A stretch of DNA of 64,000 bases from a virus: IMG/VR virus record IMGVR_UViG_3300044609_000656, positions 61,802 through 125,801 of that record; one strand, 5' to 3'. A program made the position numbers and the translations under genes. Under the pieces are notes generated by a model that had not been told where the DNA came from, did not search any database, and saw nothing but the letters and a program-made list of their open reading frames with translations. Below are positions 58,721 to 64,000 of the stretch, in pieces (the stretch's first letter is position 1; each line of letters begins with the position of its first letter).

Positions 58721-59142
58721 TGTCTACTACTGCATCGCGGGATACTACCACTGGCACAACATATGAAAAAGAAATTGAAAGTTTATTGGAGCAATACACT
58801 AGTCATGAATTTCAATCACAAGTTAATGTTGGTCTGAAGCGTAATGGTGGCAAGCATTATGTAGATATACTCCTTAATGGAGATATATTGTTGAGTCTCA
58901 AGTATCAACGTGTTCAAGGAACTGCTGAAGAAAAGGTTCCTTTTGAAATTATGAAATTGCATCACACTTGTGTTGATTATGGATATGACTCTGCTATTCT
59001 TGTTCTTGCTGGTCCCGATAAAGCTTGGAAGTGGAAGGATTATTATTTGGGTGAACAGTTTCAAAGTGATATGAAGAAGATTTACCCAACTGTACGCATT
59101 ATTTCACACGAACAATTTGTTGAGGAATTTCTCTGTGACTAA
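58720..59142 (+). CDS. PD-(D/E)XK-type nuclease, paired with Dam methylase
   Basis: 140 residues from the ATG at 58720. TTYEKEIESLLE gives the helix Glu, HYVDILLNGDILLSLKYQ the Asp49 and the S-x-K61 core, and QGTAEEKVPFEIMKL follows. This fits a type II restriction endonuclease-like PD-(D/E)XK protein. It is directly upstream of an adenine methylase, overlapping it by eight bases, the usual layout of a restriction-modification pair. It could instead be a phage nuclease degrading unmodified host DNA. Confidence 0.65.
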   Translation: MSTTASRDTTTGTTYEKEIESLLEQYTSHEFQSQVNVGLKRNGGKHYVDILLNGDILLSLKYQRVQGTAEEKVPFEIMKLHHTCVDYGYDSAILVLAGPDKAWKWKDYYLGEQFQSDMKKIYPTVRIISHEQFVEEFLCD

Positions 59143-59953
59143 TAAACCATTTTTAAAATGGGCAGGTAGCAAGTATCGTGTTCTGCCTCATATCTTGCCG
59201 TTGATTGGTTCTCCCAAACAATACATTGAACCATTCTCTGGTTCAATGGCAGTTGCACTTAACGTAGCATCTGATTGTATGGTGTTGAATGATTTTAATA
59301 GTGATTTGATTTCTCTTTATCGTTATGTAATGAATGACGAAGAGTTTGTTGATGATTGTGAGAAAGTGTGTGCTGATAGCAATAACCAAGAAGTTTTTTA
59401 TCAGTATCGTGATATTTTCAATACAACCTCAGATTCTCGTCATAAAGCGATTTTATTCATCTATTTGAATCGTCATTGTTTTAATGGGTTGACTCGTTAT
59501 AACAAAAAGGGACAGTTCAATGTTCCTTTTGGTAAGTATAGTTCTCCATACTTCCCCCGTAAAGAAATGGAAAACTTCAAAGAAGTATTCAAGCAAAATC
59601 AATCTGTTCGTATGACTGCATATGACTTTGCTGCAGATGAATTGTATCAAAATATAGATTCCAACACAGTGGTCTATTTTGATCCACCATATCTGCCTAT
59701 TAATGATACTGCATACTTCACTGATTATGCATCATGTGGTTTTAATTATGCTGATCAAGTTCGTTTGCGTGATTTAGTTCTAAATCTTGCTAATCGTGGT
59801 GCTCGTGTTATTGTTAGCAATCATGACACTCCAGCAGCACGGGAATTATATTCCTCAGCATCTCTAACGACTATTGATGTTTCTAGAACAATTGCTGCAA
59901 ACAAAAACTCAAGAGAAAAAGTTAAGGAATTGCTTGCTGTCTGGAACAGTTGA
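59135..59953 (+). CDS. Dam-like N6-adenine DNA methyltransferase
   Basis: 272 residues with a GTG start at 59135 inside the nuclease stop region; no ATG is available and a TTG at 59117 is less likely. FLKWAGSK (residues 6-13) is the AdoMet motif of the Dam/MT-A70-like D12 class, QYIEPFSGSMAVAL follows, and DPPY (183-186) is the catalytic motif. Dam enzymes usually methylate GATC. Likely protects phage DNA from its own or host nucleases. Confidence 0.9.
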   Translation: MTNKPFLKWAGSKYRVLPHILPLIGSPKQYIEPFSGSMAVALNVASDCMVLNDFNSDLISLYRYVMNDEEFVDDCEKVCADSNNQEVFYQYRDIFNTTSDSRHKAILFIYLNRHCFNGLTRYNKKGQFNVPFGKYSSPYFPRKEMENFKEVFKQNQSVRMTAYDFAADELYQNIDSNTVVYFDPPYLPINDTAYFTDYASCGFNYADQVRLRDLVLNLANRGARVIVSNHDTPAARELYSSASLTTIDVSRTIAANKNSREKVKELLAVWNS

Positions 59954-60061
59954 TAAACTGTCCACTGGTGCCACATCAATTAAATTTATGGTTTATAATA
60001 ACTTCGGTCCAAACACATGTTTGACTGAATTTATGCTCTCTACTATCGAGGAAAATTGTTA

Positions 60062-60250
60062 ATGAAAACTTCTACTGCTCTTGGTGTTGCTTTTGGTGTA
60101 ATTGTCCTTGCTGTTGCGGGACTATTCTTTGAAGCATGGTTGCTTGGATTGATTCTGTCTTGGTTTGGTGTATCCTTGTCCTTCTGGCAGAACTTTGCTA
60201 TCATCTTCCTTGCTAATCTTATTTTTAAATCTAACGTTTCTACAAAATGA
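60062..60250 (+). CDS. Two-helix small membrane protein
   Basis: 62 residues from the ATG at 60062. Hydrophobic segments at about 8-32 and 35-55 (VAFGVIVLAVAGLFFEAWLLG and FWQNFAIIFLANLIF) with few charges. It overlaps the prohibitin-like gene by four bases, suggesting a membrane complex. The 108 bases before it (59954-60061) hold a TATAAT at 59994 but no clear gene. Confidence 0.65.
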   Translation: MKTSTALGVAFGVIVLAVAGLFFEAWLLGLILSWFGVSLSFWQNFAIIFLANLIFKSNVSTK

Positions 60251-60657
60251 CTAATCGTAATTCTGGTTCTATTGACCCCGCTGTTGCTTGGATTGTGCTT
60301 GGTGTGGGTGTGTTTGCTGCCATCGTATTCATCGGGGGTCCTCAATACAACGTGTGGCAACAATCGCTAGCTGGTAAAGCAGAACTCCAGAAGGCAGAAT
60401 ACACTCGTCAGGTAGCAGTTCTTGAGGCACAAGCAAAGAAAGATAGTGCCCAACAACTTGCTGAGGCAGAGGTTATTCGTGCTGGTGGTGTTGCTAAAGC
60501 AAACCAAATCATCGGTGATTCGCTGAAAGACAACCGTGAGTATCTTCAGTATCTGTATATCACTGGATTGGAAGAAGGTTCTAACAAAGGTAACGTAACT
60601 GTTTATGTGCCAACTGAAGGTGGTATGCCTGTTCCTACTCTTCAAATGAACAAATGA
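60247..60657 (+). CDS. Truncated prohibitin/SPFH-like membrane protein
   Basis: 136 residues. One membrane segment (about 14-31, AWIVLGVGVFAAIVFIGG), then a helical AGKAELQKAEYTRQVAVLEAQ region and AEAEVIRAGGVAKANQII, GDSLKDNREYLQYLYITGL, VTVYVPTEGGMPVP. The helical and C-terminal parts match prohibitin/stomatin C-terminal regions; the SPFH beta domain is missing. It could form rings in the host membrane, altering lysis or superinfection. Confidence 0.6.
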   Translation: MTNRNSGSIDPAVAWIVLGVGVFAAIVFIGGPQYNVWQQSLAGKAELQKAEYTRQVAVLEAQAKKDSAQQLAEAEVIRAGGVAKANQIIGDSLKDNREYLQYLYITGLEEGSNKGNVTVYVPTEGGMPVPTLQMNK

Positions 60658-60836
60658 TGAAACCTAAGTTCCGTGTTATCTTGGAACAGGCAATTGATGA
60701 AGGTGTTCGTTACGGTTATCGTCACGCACACAAACATGTAGAAAATCCAACTGAAGAATCAATCTGTGAACATATTGAGGAGCAGGTTATGTCTTCAATC
60801 TATGAATACTTTGACTTTGATGAAACCACTACCTGA
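60657..60836 (+). CDS. Small hypothetical protein
   Basis: 59 residues from the ATG at 60657 (60654 is also possible), overlapping the previous stop. VILEQAIDEGVRYGYRHAHK and an acidic C-terminus. Helical, no known family. Its last 17 bases overlap the next gene. Confidence 0.55.
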   Translation: MKPKFRVILEQAIDEGVRYGYRHAHKHVENPTEESICEHIEEQVMSSIYEYFDFDETTT

Positions 60837-61005
60837 TAAGAAAGAACTGGATATAATGTGGACTGTTGCCACATCAACCAGTATTGAAACTGGCACAAGA
60901 CCCCAGTACGGGTTCGCCCAGATGCTGTATGATTACATCACAGACAAAAAACCTCTTGTTGAACTCAATTATGACCTACAAAGCAACCCTGAAAGTTCAG
61001 TTTGA
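60820..61005 (+). CDS. Small 'TSTSIETG' family protein, copy 2
   Basis: 61 residues from the ATG at 60820: LPDKKELDIMWTVATSTS and IETGTRPQYGFAQMLYDYIT. Paralogue of 58149 with near-identical DNA. The C-terminus after YDYITDKK differs completely, as if recombination joined different ends. Confidence 0.6.
   Translation: MKPLPDKKELDIMWTVATSTSIETGTRPQYGFAQMLYDYITDKKPLVELNYDLQSNPESSV
60845..60905 (+). repeat. 61-base perfect direct repeat, copy 2 (copy 1 at 58174-58234)
   Basis: Identical to 58174-58234 over all 61 bases, including silent positions; similarity continues to about 60947. The copies are 2.67 kb apart in the same orientation, so recombination between them would delete the nuclease-methylase pair. 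Confidence 0.9.
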
Positions 61006-61375
61006 TTCTGAATGGACTTCCACCAATTACAGTAGTGGTTTTGATGATACAGTGCTCCCCGAAGAGCATTATACTTTTCAGGTTCCTGCCGAAGACCTTA
61101 ACATTTATCAACTGTTTCGCTTCTTCGCAACTGTTGCCCGTGCAATGGGTCACAGTGAAATCAACATTATGAAAGGTGGTTGTGGTCTTGCATTTGGTGA
61201 AGAGAGAAGTCAAGAAGATATGCGTAAGGTTGCCGATGAGTTTGAACTGACTTTGGGTGAGGACTTGAAGAAGAAGTTTGATGATATGCGAGAAGCAGAA
61301 GCAGAGTGGGCACGACTTAAAAAAGGCCCTATGGGAACTGTCCTGACTGATGAGAAAGATCAATGCGTCGAGTAA
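60971..61375 (+). CDS. Hypothetical protein
   Basis: 134 residues from the ATG at 60971. The N-terminal half is strand-rich (YKATLKVQFDSEW, EEHYTFQVPAEDLNIYQLFRF) and the C-terminal half is an acidic helix (EDLKKKFDDMREAEAEWARLK). No recognised domain. Its end overlaps the FWV copy 3 gene. Confidence 0.55.
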   Translation: MTYKATLKVQFDSEWTSTNYSSGFDDTVLPEEHYTFQVPAEDLNIYQLFRFFATVARAMGHSEINIMKGGCGLAFGEERSQEDMRKVADEFELTLGEDLKKKFDDMREAEAEWARLKKGPMGTVLTDEKDQCVE

Positions 61376-61578
61376 CAGTCAAACCCAAAAGCAGCAAAGC
61401 GAAGAATCGTCTTGCTAATACTATGGACAACAATCCTGTTTGTATTGTAGAGCAGGATACTGGCGGTGAATTGTTTCTTGCTTCCGAAAATCGTAAATAC
61501 TTTTTCTGGGTTAGCACTCGTATTGGTGTTAATCGTTTCGGTGACAAATCTGACGCACATTGGGAGGTTGTTGAATGA
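61363..61578 (+). CDS. Small 'FWV' family protein, copy 3
   Basis: 71 residues starting MRRVTVKPKSSKAKNRLANT, with CIVEQDTGGELFLASENRK and YFFWVS, then a short insert and HWEVVE. Close paralogue of 58526. Both copies follow a TSTSIETG-family gene, so the whole block was duplicated. Confidence 0.65.
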   Translation: MRRVTVKPKSSKAKNRLANTMDNNPVCIVEQDTGGELFLASENRKYFFWVSTRIGVNRFGDKSDAHWEVVE

Positions 61579-61844
61579 GTTTTTCTAAGACTGTTTCTGT
61601 TTTTGCTGCACTTGCAAGTATTTTTGCTGCTGGTGCTACTGGTTGGAAACTAGCAGATTCTCAAAAAGAAGTTCCTTTGAGTCCATTAGATCAAAAGGTT
61701 ATGGAACTGGAGAAGAAACTTAAAGAAGTACAAGAACCACAAGTTGCTCCACCACCAATTAATCTTCCAGCACCTATCGTTCAACCAACATCACTTCCCG
61801 CTCCAACACCACCTCCTCCCGTTCCCGAAAATGCCACTCCTTGA
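61575..61844 (+). CDS. Membrane-anchored proline-rich protein
   Basis: 89 residues. An N-terminal hydrophobic segment (VSVFAALASIFAAGATGW) anchors it; a short helix (LDQKVMELEKKLKEV) and a long Pro-rich tail (PTSLPAPTPPPPVPENA) follow. The layout recalls spanin or periplasm-crossing proteins, but no lipobox is present. Role in lysis or envelope contact is only inference. Confidence 0.55.
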   Translation: MSFSKTVSVFAALASIFAAGATGWKLADSQKEVPLSPLDQKVMELEKKLKEVQEPQVAPPPINLPAPIVQPTSLPAPTPPPPVPENATP

Positions 61845-62037
61845 CACTCTTGAATACTTCATTGATGATACTCAAGCATATCTTTCTGATATTGAATGGG
61901 AAATCCGTGAAGAAACCAACTATGATGATGAAGGACATCAAGAACGAATGGATGACTTCTGTGAGCAGTATGATGAACACAAAGCACGATTAGAAGATCT
62001 CAAAACTATCAAATCTATTATTGAAGCACAACAATGA
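61831..62037 (+). CDS. Small acidic helical protein
   Basis: 68 residues from the ATG at 61831 within the end of the previous gene. TLEYFIDDTQAYLSDIEWEIR and DEHKARLEDLKTIKSIIEAQ suggest a helical hairpin. Unknown function. Confidence 0.55.
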   Translation: MPLLDTLEYFIDDTQAYLSDIEWEIREETNYDDEGHQERMDDFCEQYDEHKARLEDLKTIKSIIEAQQ

Positions 62038-62246
62038 CTTACGACGAACTCTATGGTTACATCGTCAAGTATGTTGCCGATCCGCATACTACCATCACAG
62101 AGCACGATCATCGTCGCACCTGCTTGATTCTTAGTGCATTCATGGAGTTTATTCTTGACTGCCAAGAAGAAGGTGTGGATGCGAATACCATTGATATCAC
62201 TGATTTTATTCACGAAAAACTTGACATTCTGGAGGGTAAGAAATGA
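62034..62246 (+). CDS. Small hypothetical protein
   Basis: 70 residues overlapping the previous stop (ATGA). DELYGYIVKYVADPHTTITE, then LILSAFMEFILDCQEEG. Helical; unknown. The stop overlaps the next start. Confidence 0.55.
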   Translation: MTYDELYGYIVKYVADPHTTITEHDHRRTCLILSAFMEFILDCQEEGVDANTIDITDFIHEKLDILEGKK

Positions 62247-62545
62247 GCGGCGGGCACTTTGGAGATTGTGGTTACGATTACTACAAGGTGGGACAATTTG
62301 CTGATGAGTTGGAAGAAGAAATTCTCAACAACGGTAAGGAGAGAAATGAGGACCGAACTTATGGTTATGAGTGGTATCCTAACCACGAACCAGAAGTGAT
62401 TGAGTATCTGAAAGAACAACTGCCAAAGATGCGTAAGATGTCAGAGATTATGAGGCATATTGATTATCTTTATAGTGGTGATCACGGTGATGATACTTTT
62501 ATGGAACGGGTTCAGGAAGTAGAGGAGAAATACAAGGACACTTGA
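62243..62545 (+). CDS. Conserved 'MSGGHF' protein
   Basis: 100 residues. MSGGHFGDCGYDYYKVGQFA is a pattern I recall from cyanobacterial and phage proteins, followed by an acidic helical body (YEWYPNHEPEVIEYLKEQL). It is the last gene before a terminator. Function unknown. Confidence 0.65.
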   Translation: MSGGHFGDCGYDYYKVGQFADELEEEILNNGKERNEDRTYGYEWYPNHEPEVIEYLKEQLPKMRKMSEIMRHIDYLYSGDHGDDTFMERVQEVEEKYKDT

Positions 62546-62556
62546 AGAACTGGTAC

Positions 62557-62583
62557 AAGGGCATCTCCATAGGTGCCCTTTTT
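62557..62583 (+). terminator. Rho-independent terminator
   Basis: AAGGGCA (62557-62563) pairs with TGCCCTT (62574-62580) around a ten-base loop, followed by T to 62583. A TATAAT at 62588-62593 begins five bases later, perhaps the -10 box of the next promoter, though no -35 box is clear. Confidence 0.8.
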
Positions 62584-62614
62584 GCCGTATAATGACTTCA
62601 TACACAACAAACCG

Positions 62615-62773
62615 ATGACCCCTATCAACAAACAACACTGGGATGATCTTTATGCTCGTCTACATGATGCTTATGTGGAGTGTATGAAGCACAATAATCC
62701 CACATATGAACAGAAGATTGCCATGGTCTTAGACCACATGATTAAAAACAAAAAGTATTTGTATATTCGATGA
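62615..62773 (+). CDS. 52-residue small protein
   Basis: From the ATG at 62615: NKQHWDDLYARLHDAYVECM and EQKIAMVLDHMIKNKK. Helical and charged. First gene after the terminator; the next gene overlaps its stop. Confidence 0.55.
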   Translation: MTPINKQHWDDLYARLHDAYVECMKHNNPTYEQKIAMVLDHMIKNKKYLYIR

Positions 62774-62943
62774 TCAGAGCAATCCTAAATCAGTTCCCTG
62801 CTCGCTATGGAACTTATTTTGCTGAAGGTAACAAAATCCGCCGAACATTCTCAAATGGATTTAGTTACATTGTAGAGGAATGTAACTCACCAGAAGAAGC
62901 ACAACGCATCGTAAGTGACCTCAACTATCTTACAGGTAAATGA
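62770..62943 (+). CDS. 57-residue small protein
   Basis: The start overlaps the previous stop and the stop overlaps the next start. RAILNQFPARYGTYFAEGNK, then FSNGFSYIVEECNSPEEAQR. Mixed alpha/beta; unknown. Confidence 0.55.
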   Translation: MIRAILNQFPARYGTYFAEGNKIRRTFSNGFSYIVEECNSPEEAQRIVSDLNYLTGK

Positions 62944-63110
62944 CTGACGCACAAAAGATTGATGCACTCGTTGATCTTCTTGGTGAGGTGATGCACACTC
63001 TGGATATGAAACAATACCATATTGATGATCCAACTGAATCTCATCAATGTGAGGTTGAAGCAGATGCCTACCATCAACAAATGCTCTCTATTCTTCATTC
63101 CAATGACTAA
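62940..63110 (+). CDS. 56-residue small protein
   Basis: MTDAQKIDALVDLLGEVMHT followed by a His- and acid-rich stretch. Coupled both ways. No known domain. Confidence 0.5.
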   Translation: MTDAQKIDALVDLLGEVMHTLDMKQYHIDDPTESHQCEVEADAYHQQMLSILHSND

Positions 63111-63384
63111 AACCTATCCCTACCTCAAATACATTCCACATTTTGTTGCAATTCGGTTGATTGTGCTTGGTCCGTTTGCGATTGCACAAGCAACGGCAGA
63201 GTTTATTTCCAACTCTCTGGATAAAGTATGTCATAAGATTGATAAATTTCTCCCATCACCTTATATTGAAAAGCAAGTAGAATGGGATCAGTTGCCCAAA
63301 CGAAATCAAGAGGCGATTGAACAACTTGCAAAAGCACGGGACACTACCAAAGAACGAATTCTCATTCAAACTGTGAAACCATGA
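63103..63384 (+). CDS. Small protein with one hydrophobic segment
   Basis: 93 residues from the ATG at 63103. Residues about 12-33 (FVAIRLIVLGPFAIAQATA) are hydrophobic, followed by a charged C-terminal half (RNQEAIEQLAKARDTTKERI). Probably membrane-associated; function unknown. Confidence 0.55.
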   Translation: MTKTYPYLKYIPHFVAIRLIVLGPFAIAQATAEFISNSLDKVCHKIDKFLPSPYIEKQVEWDQLPKRNQEAIEQLAKARDTTKERILIQTVKP

Positions 63385-63623
63385 CTAAATCATTACCACA
63401 AAAAACACACGCAGAGACGCTAATCAAGGTCACAGAAGAATACACTCTACGACCCAAAACAGGTGATCGTGCTCGTGTATGTATTGCTACTCTTCAGTAT
63501 CTGCTGGATAACCTTGCTTATGAGCACGAAAGTTGTGATGAGGAGGACTGTGGTTATTCTGGAACTTATGTAGATGCTGACGACATCAACCATCTCATTT
63601 ACCAACTGCAAAAACTGAAATGA
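63381..63623 (+). CDS. Small hypothetical protein
   Basis: 80 residues. TGDRARVCIATLQYLLDNLA and an acidic CDEEDCGYSG stretch with two Cys. Overlaps both neighbours by four bases. Unknown. Confidence 0.55.
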   Translation: MTKSLPQKTHAETLIKVTEEYTLRPKTGDRARVCIATLQYLLDNLAYEHESCDEEDCGYSGTYVDADDINHLIYQLQKLK

Positions 63624-63796
63624 ACTACCTCTGCCTTGTTGATGGTGTCGTAGAATACGGCAGCACAGACCTCAACGACTTCAACCATTATCGTATGGTG
63701 TATTACGAAGACCACAAAGATGCTAAAAATGTAGAGTATCTTGTGCTGACTGCTGAAGCATACGACGAAATGTTCCCTTGTGAGGATGAAGAATGA
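63620..63796 (+). CDS. 58-residue acidic protein
   Basis: MNYLCLVDGVVEYGSTDLND, then HKDAKNVEYLVLTAEAYDEM. Acidic, mixed alpha/beta. Starts in the preceding stop, overlaps the next start. Confidence 0.5.
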   Translation: MNYLCLVDGVVEYGSTDLNDFNHYRMVYYEDHKDAKNVEYLVLTAEAYDEMFPCEDEE

Positions 63797-64000
63797 CTAA
63801 AATCCAACTCAAAGCAATCACAGTTACATACACCAGAACTCTCACAGTTGCTCCCACAACTGAAATGTTTGAAGACTGGGAGGATTATCCAGACCAAGAA
63901 GGATTTGAGAGTTTAGTGCTTAATGAATTGTTTGATAAAATCCATTATGAGATGGGAGGACCTGCAAGTCCTATGCCTTACACTAATGTAGAGCAGTTTG
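63793..64000 (+). CDS. Hypothetical protein (3' partial)
   Basis: 69 residues are visible before the window ends. Starts MTKIQLKAITVTYTRTLTVA and continues through acidic EMFEDWEDYPDQEGFESLVL. Not recognised. Confidence 0.5.
   Translation, partial: MTKIQLKAITVTYTRTLTVAPTTEMFEDWEDYPDQEGFESLVLNELFDKIHYEMGGPASPMPYTNVEQF

Noticed and set aside
61744-61830. N-terminal extension of the gene at 61831
   Set aside because: The extension is antisense-like His/Leu-rich sequence from the proline-rich frame; the ATG at 61831 gives a plausible protein with normal overlap.
1-64000. CRISPR arrays, insertion sequences, integrase or attachment sites, rRNA
   Set aside because: No regularly spaced repeats, transposase or integrase motifs, or rRNA segments were seen on reading both strands.

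Overview
The window is about two thirds of a marine T4-like cyanophage (myovirus) genome, or a contig of one. The evidence is the combination of T4-type replication and virion genes (gp32, gp33, gp59, gp53, gp48, gp4, gp54, gp26, gp5-like spike, tail lysozyme) with genes typical of cyanophages (speD, thyX, phoH, DUF1825, DUF4278, carbamoyltransferases, many Fe(II)/2-oxoglutarate (2OG) oxygenases). The DNA is AT-rich, genes are tightly packed with ATGA/TAATG stop-start overlaps, and nearly all lie on the plus strand. Whether the host is Prochlorococcus or Synechococcus cannot be decided from this sequence. No stretch over 300 bases lacks a gene.

Layout. 1-2.9 kb: end of a DUF6433-like gene, small conserved genes, a sulfotransferase-like gene, speD and a DUF6445-like oxygenase. 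2.9-5.3 kb: a run of very small genes ending in a terminator that overlaps the next promoter, then an oxygenase and thyX. 5.3-7.0 kb: a carbamoyltransferase split into two genes in reversed domain order. 7.0-10.7 kb: phoH, a PD-(D/E)XK exonuclease, gp33 (late transcription co-activator), gp59 (helicase loader), DUF1825 and gp32 (ssDNA-binding protein) with its own promoter and structured leader. 10.7-15.7 kb (minus strand): gp4, an unassigned virion gene, gp48 and a greatly enlarged gp53. 15.7-31 kb: baseplate and tail module (gp54, gp26 with a probable -1 frameshift into a gp51-like frame, a tape-measure-like protein, a tail lysozyme, hub, gp5-like spike, structural proteins). A two-gene accessory cassette (oxygenase and a minus-strand glycosyltransferase-like gene) interrupts it, and a CP12-like mini-protein is embedded in it. 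31-32 kb: tRNA-Gly(UCC), tRNA-Leu(UAA) and tRNA-Thr(UGU) behind a consensus promoter. 32-39 kb: a fused 'sporadic carbohydrate cluster' protein and a 1,942-residue fibre-like protein ending in an S74 intramolecular chaperone. 39-42 kb: an N6-adenine methyltransferase split in reversed order, a superfamily 2 helicase and small genes. 42-52 kb: the main accessory island, with two radical-SAM proteins, several 2OG oxygenases, a full-length carbamoyltransferase and two SGNH-type hydrolases; inside it sits an RNA-repair set (RNA ligase, HNH protein, 3'-phosphatase). 52-56 kb: two fibre-tip-like proteins, a Cys-rich conserved protein, a coiled-coil protein and a double-domain oxygenase. 56-64 kb: dense small early-type genes, with a PD-(D/E)XK nuclease next to a Dam methylase, a prohibitin-like membrane protein and duplicated small genes.

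How it fits together. The replication and late-transcription genes and the virion genes are ordinary T4-type core. Two promoter types are visible: sigma70-like promoters (TTGACA-like, mostly 17-base spacer, TATAAT-like) before early or accessory operons and the tRNAs, and ATAAATA motifs 29-36 bases before late or structural genes. The accessory genes are dominated by enzymes able to modify sugars, peptides or nucleotides. The 42-52 kb island is the best candidate for an undescribed modification pathway; its substrate cannot be read from the sequence.
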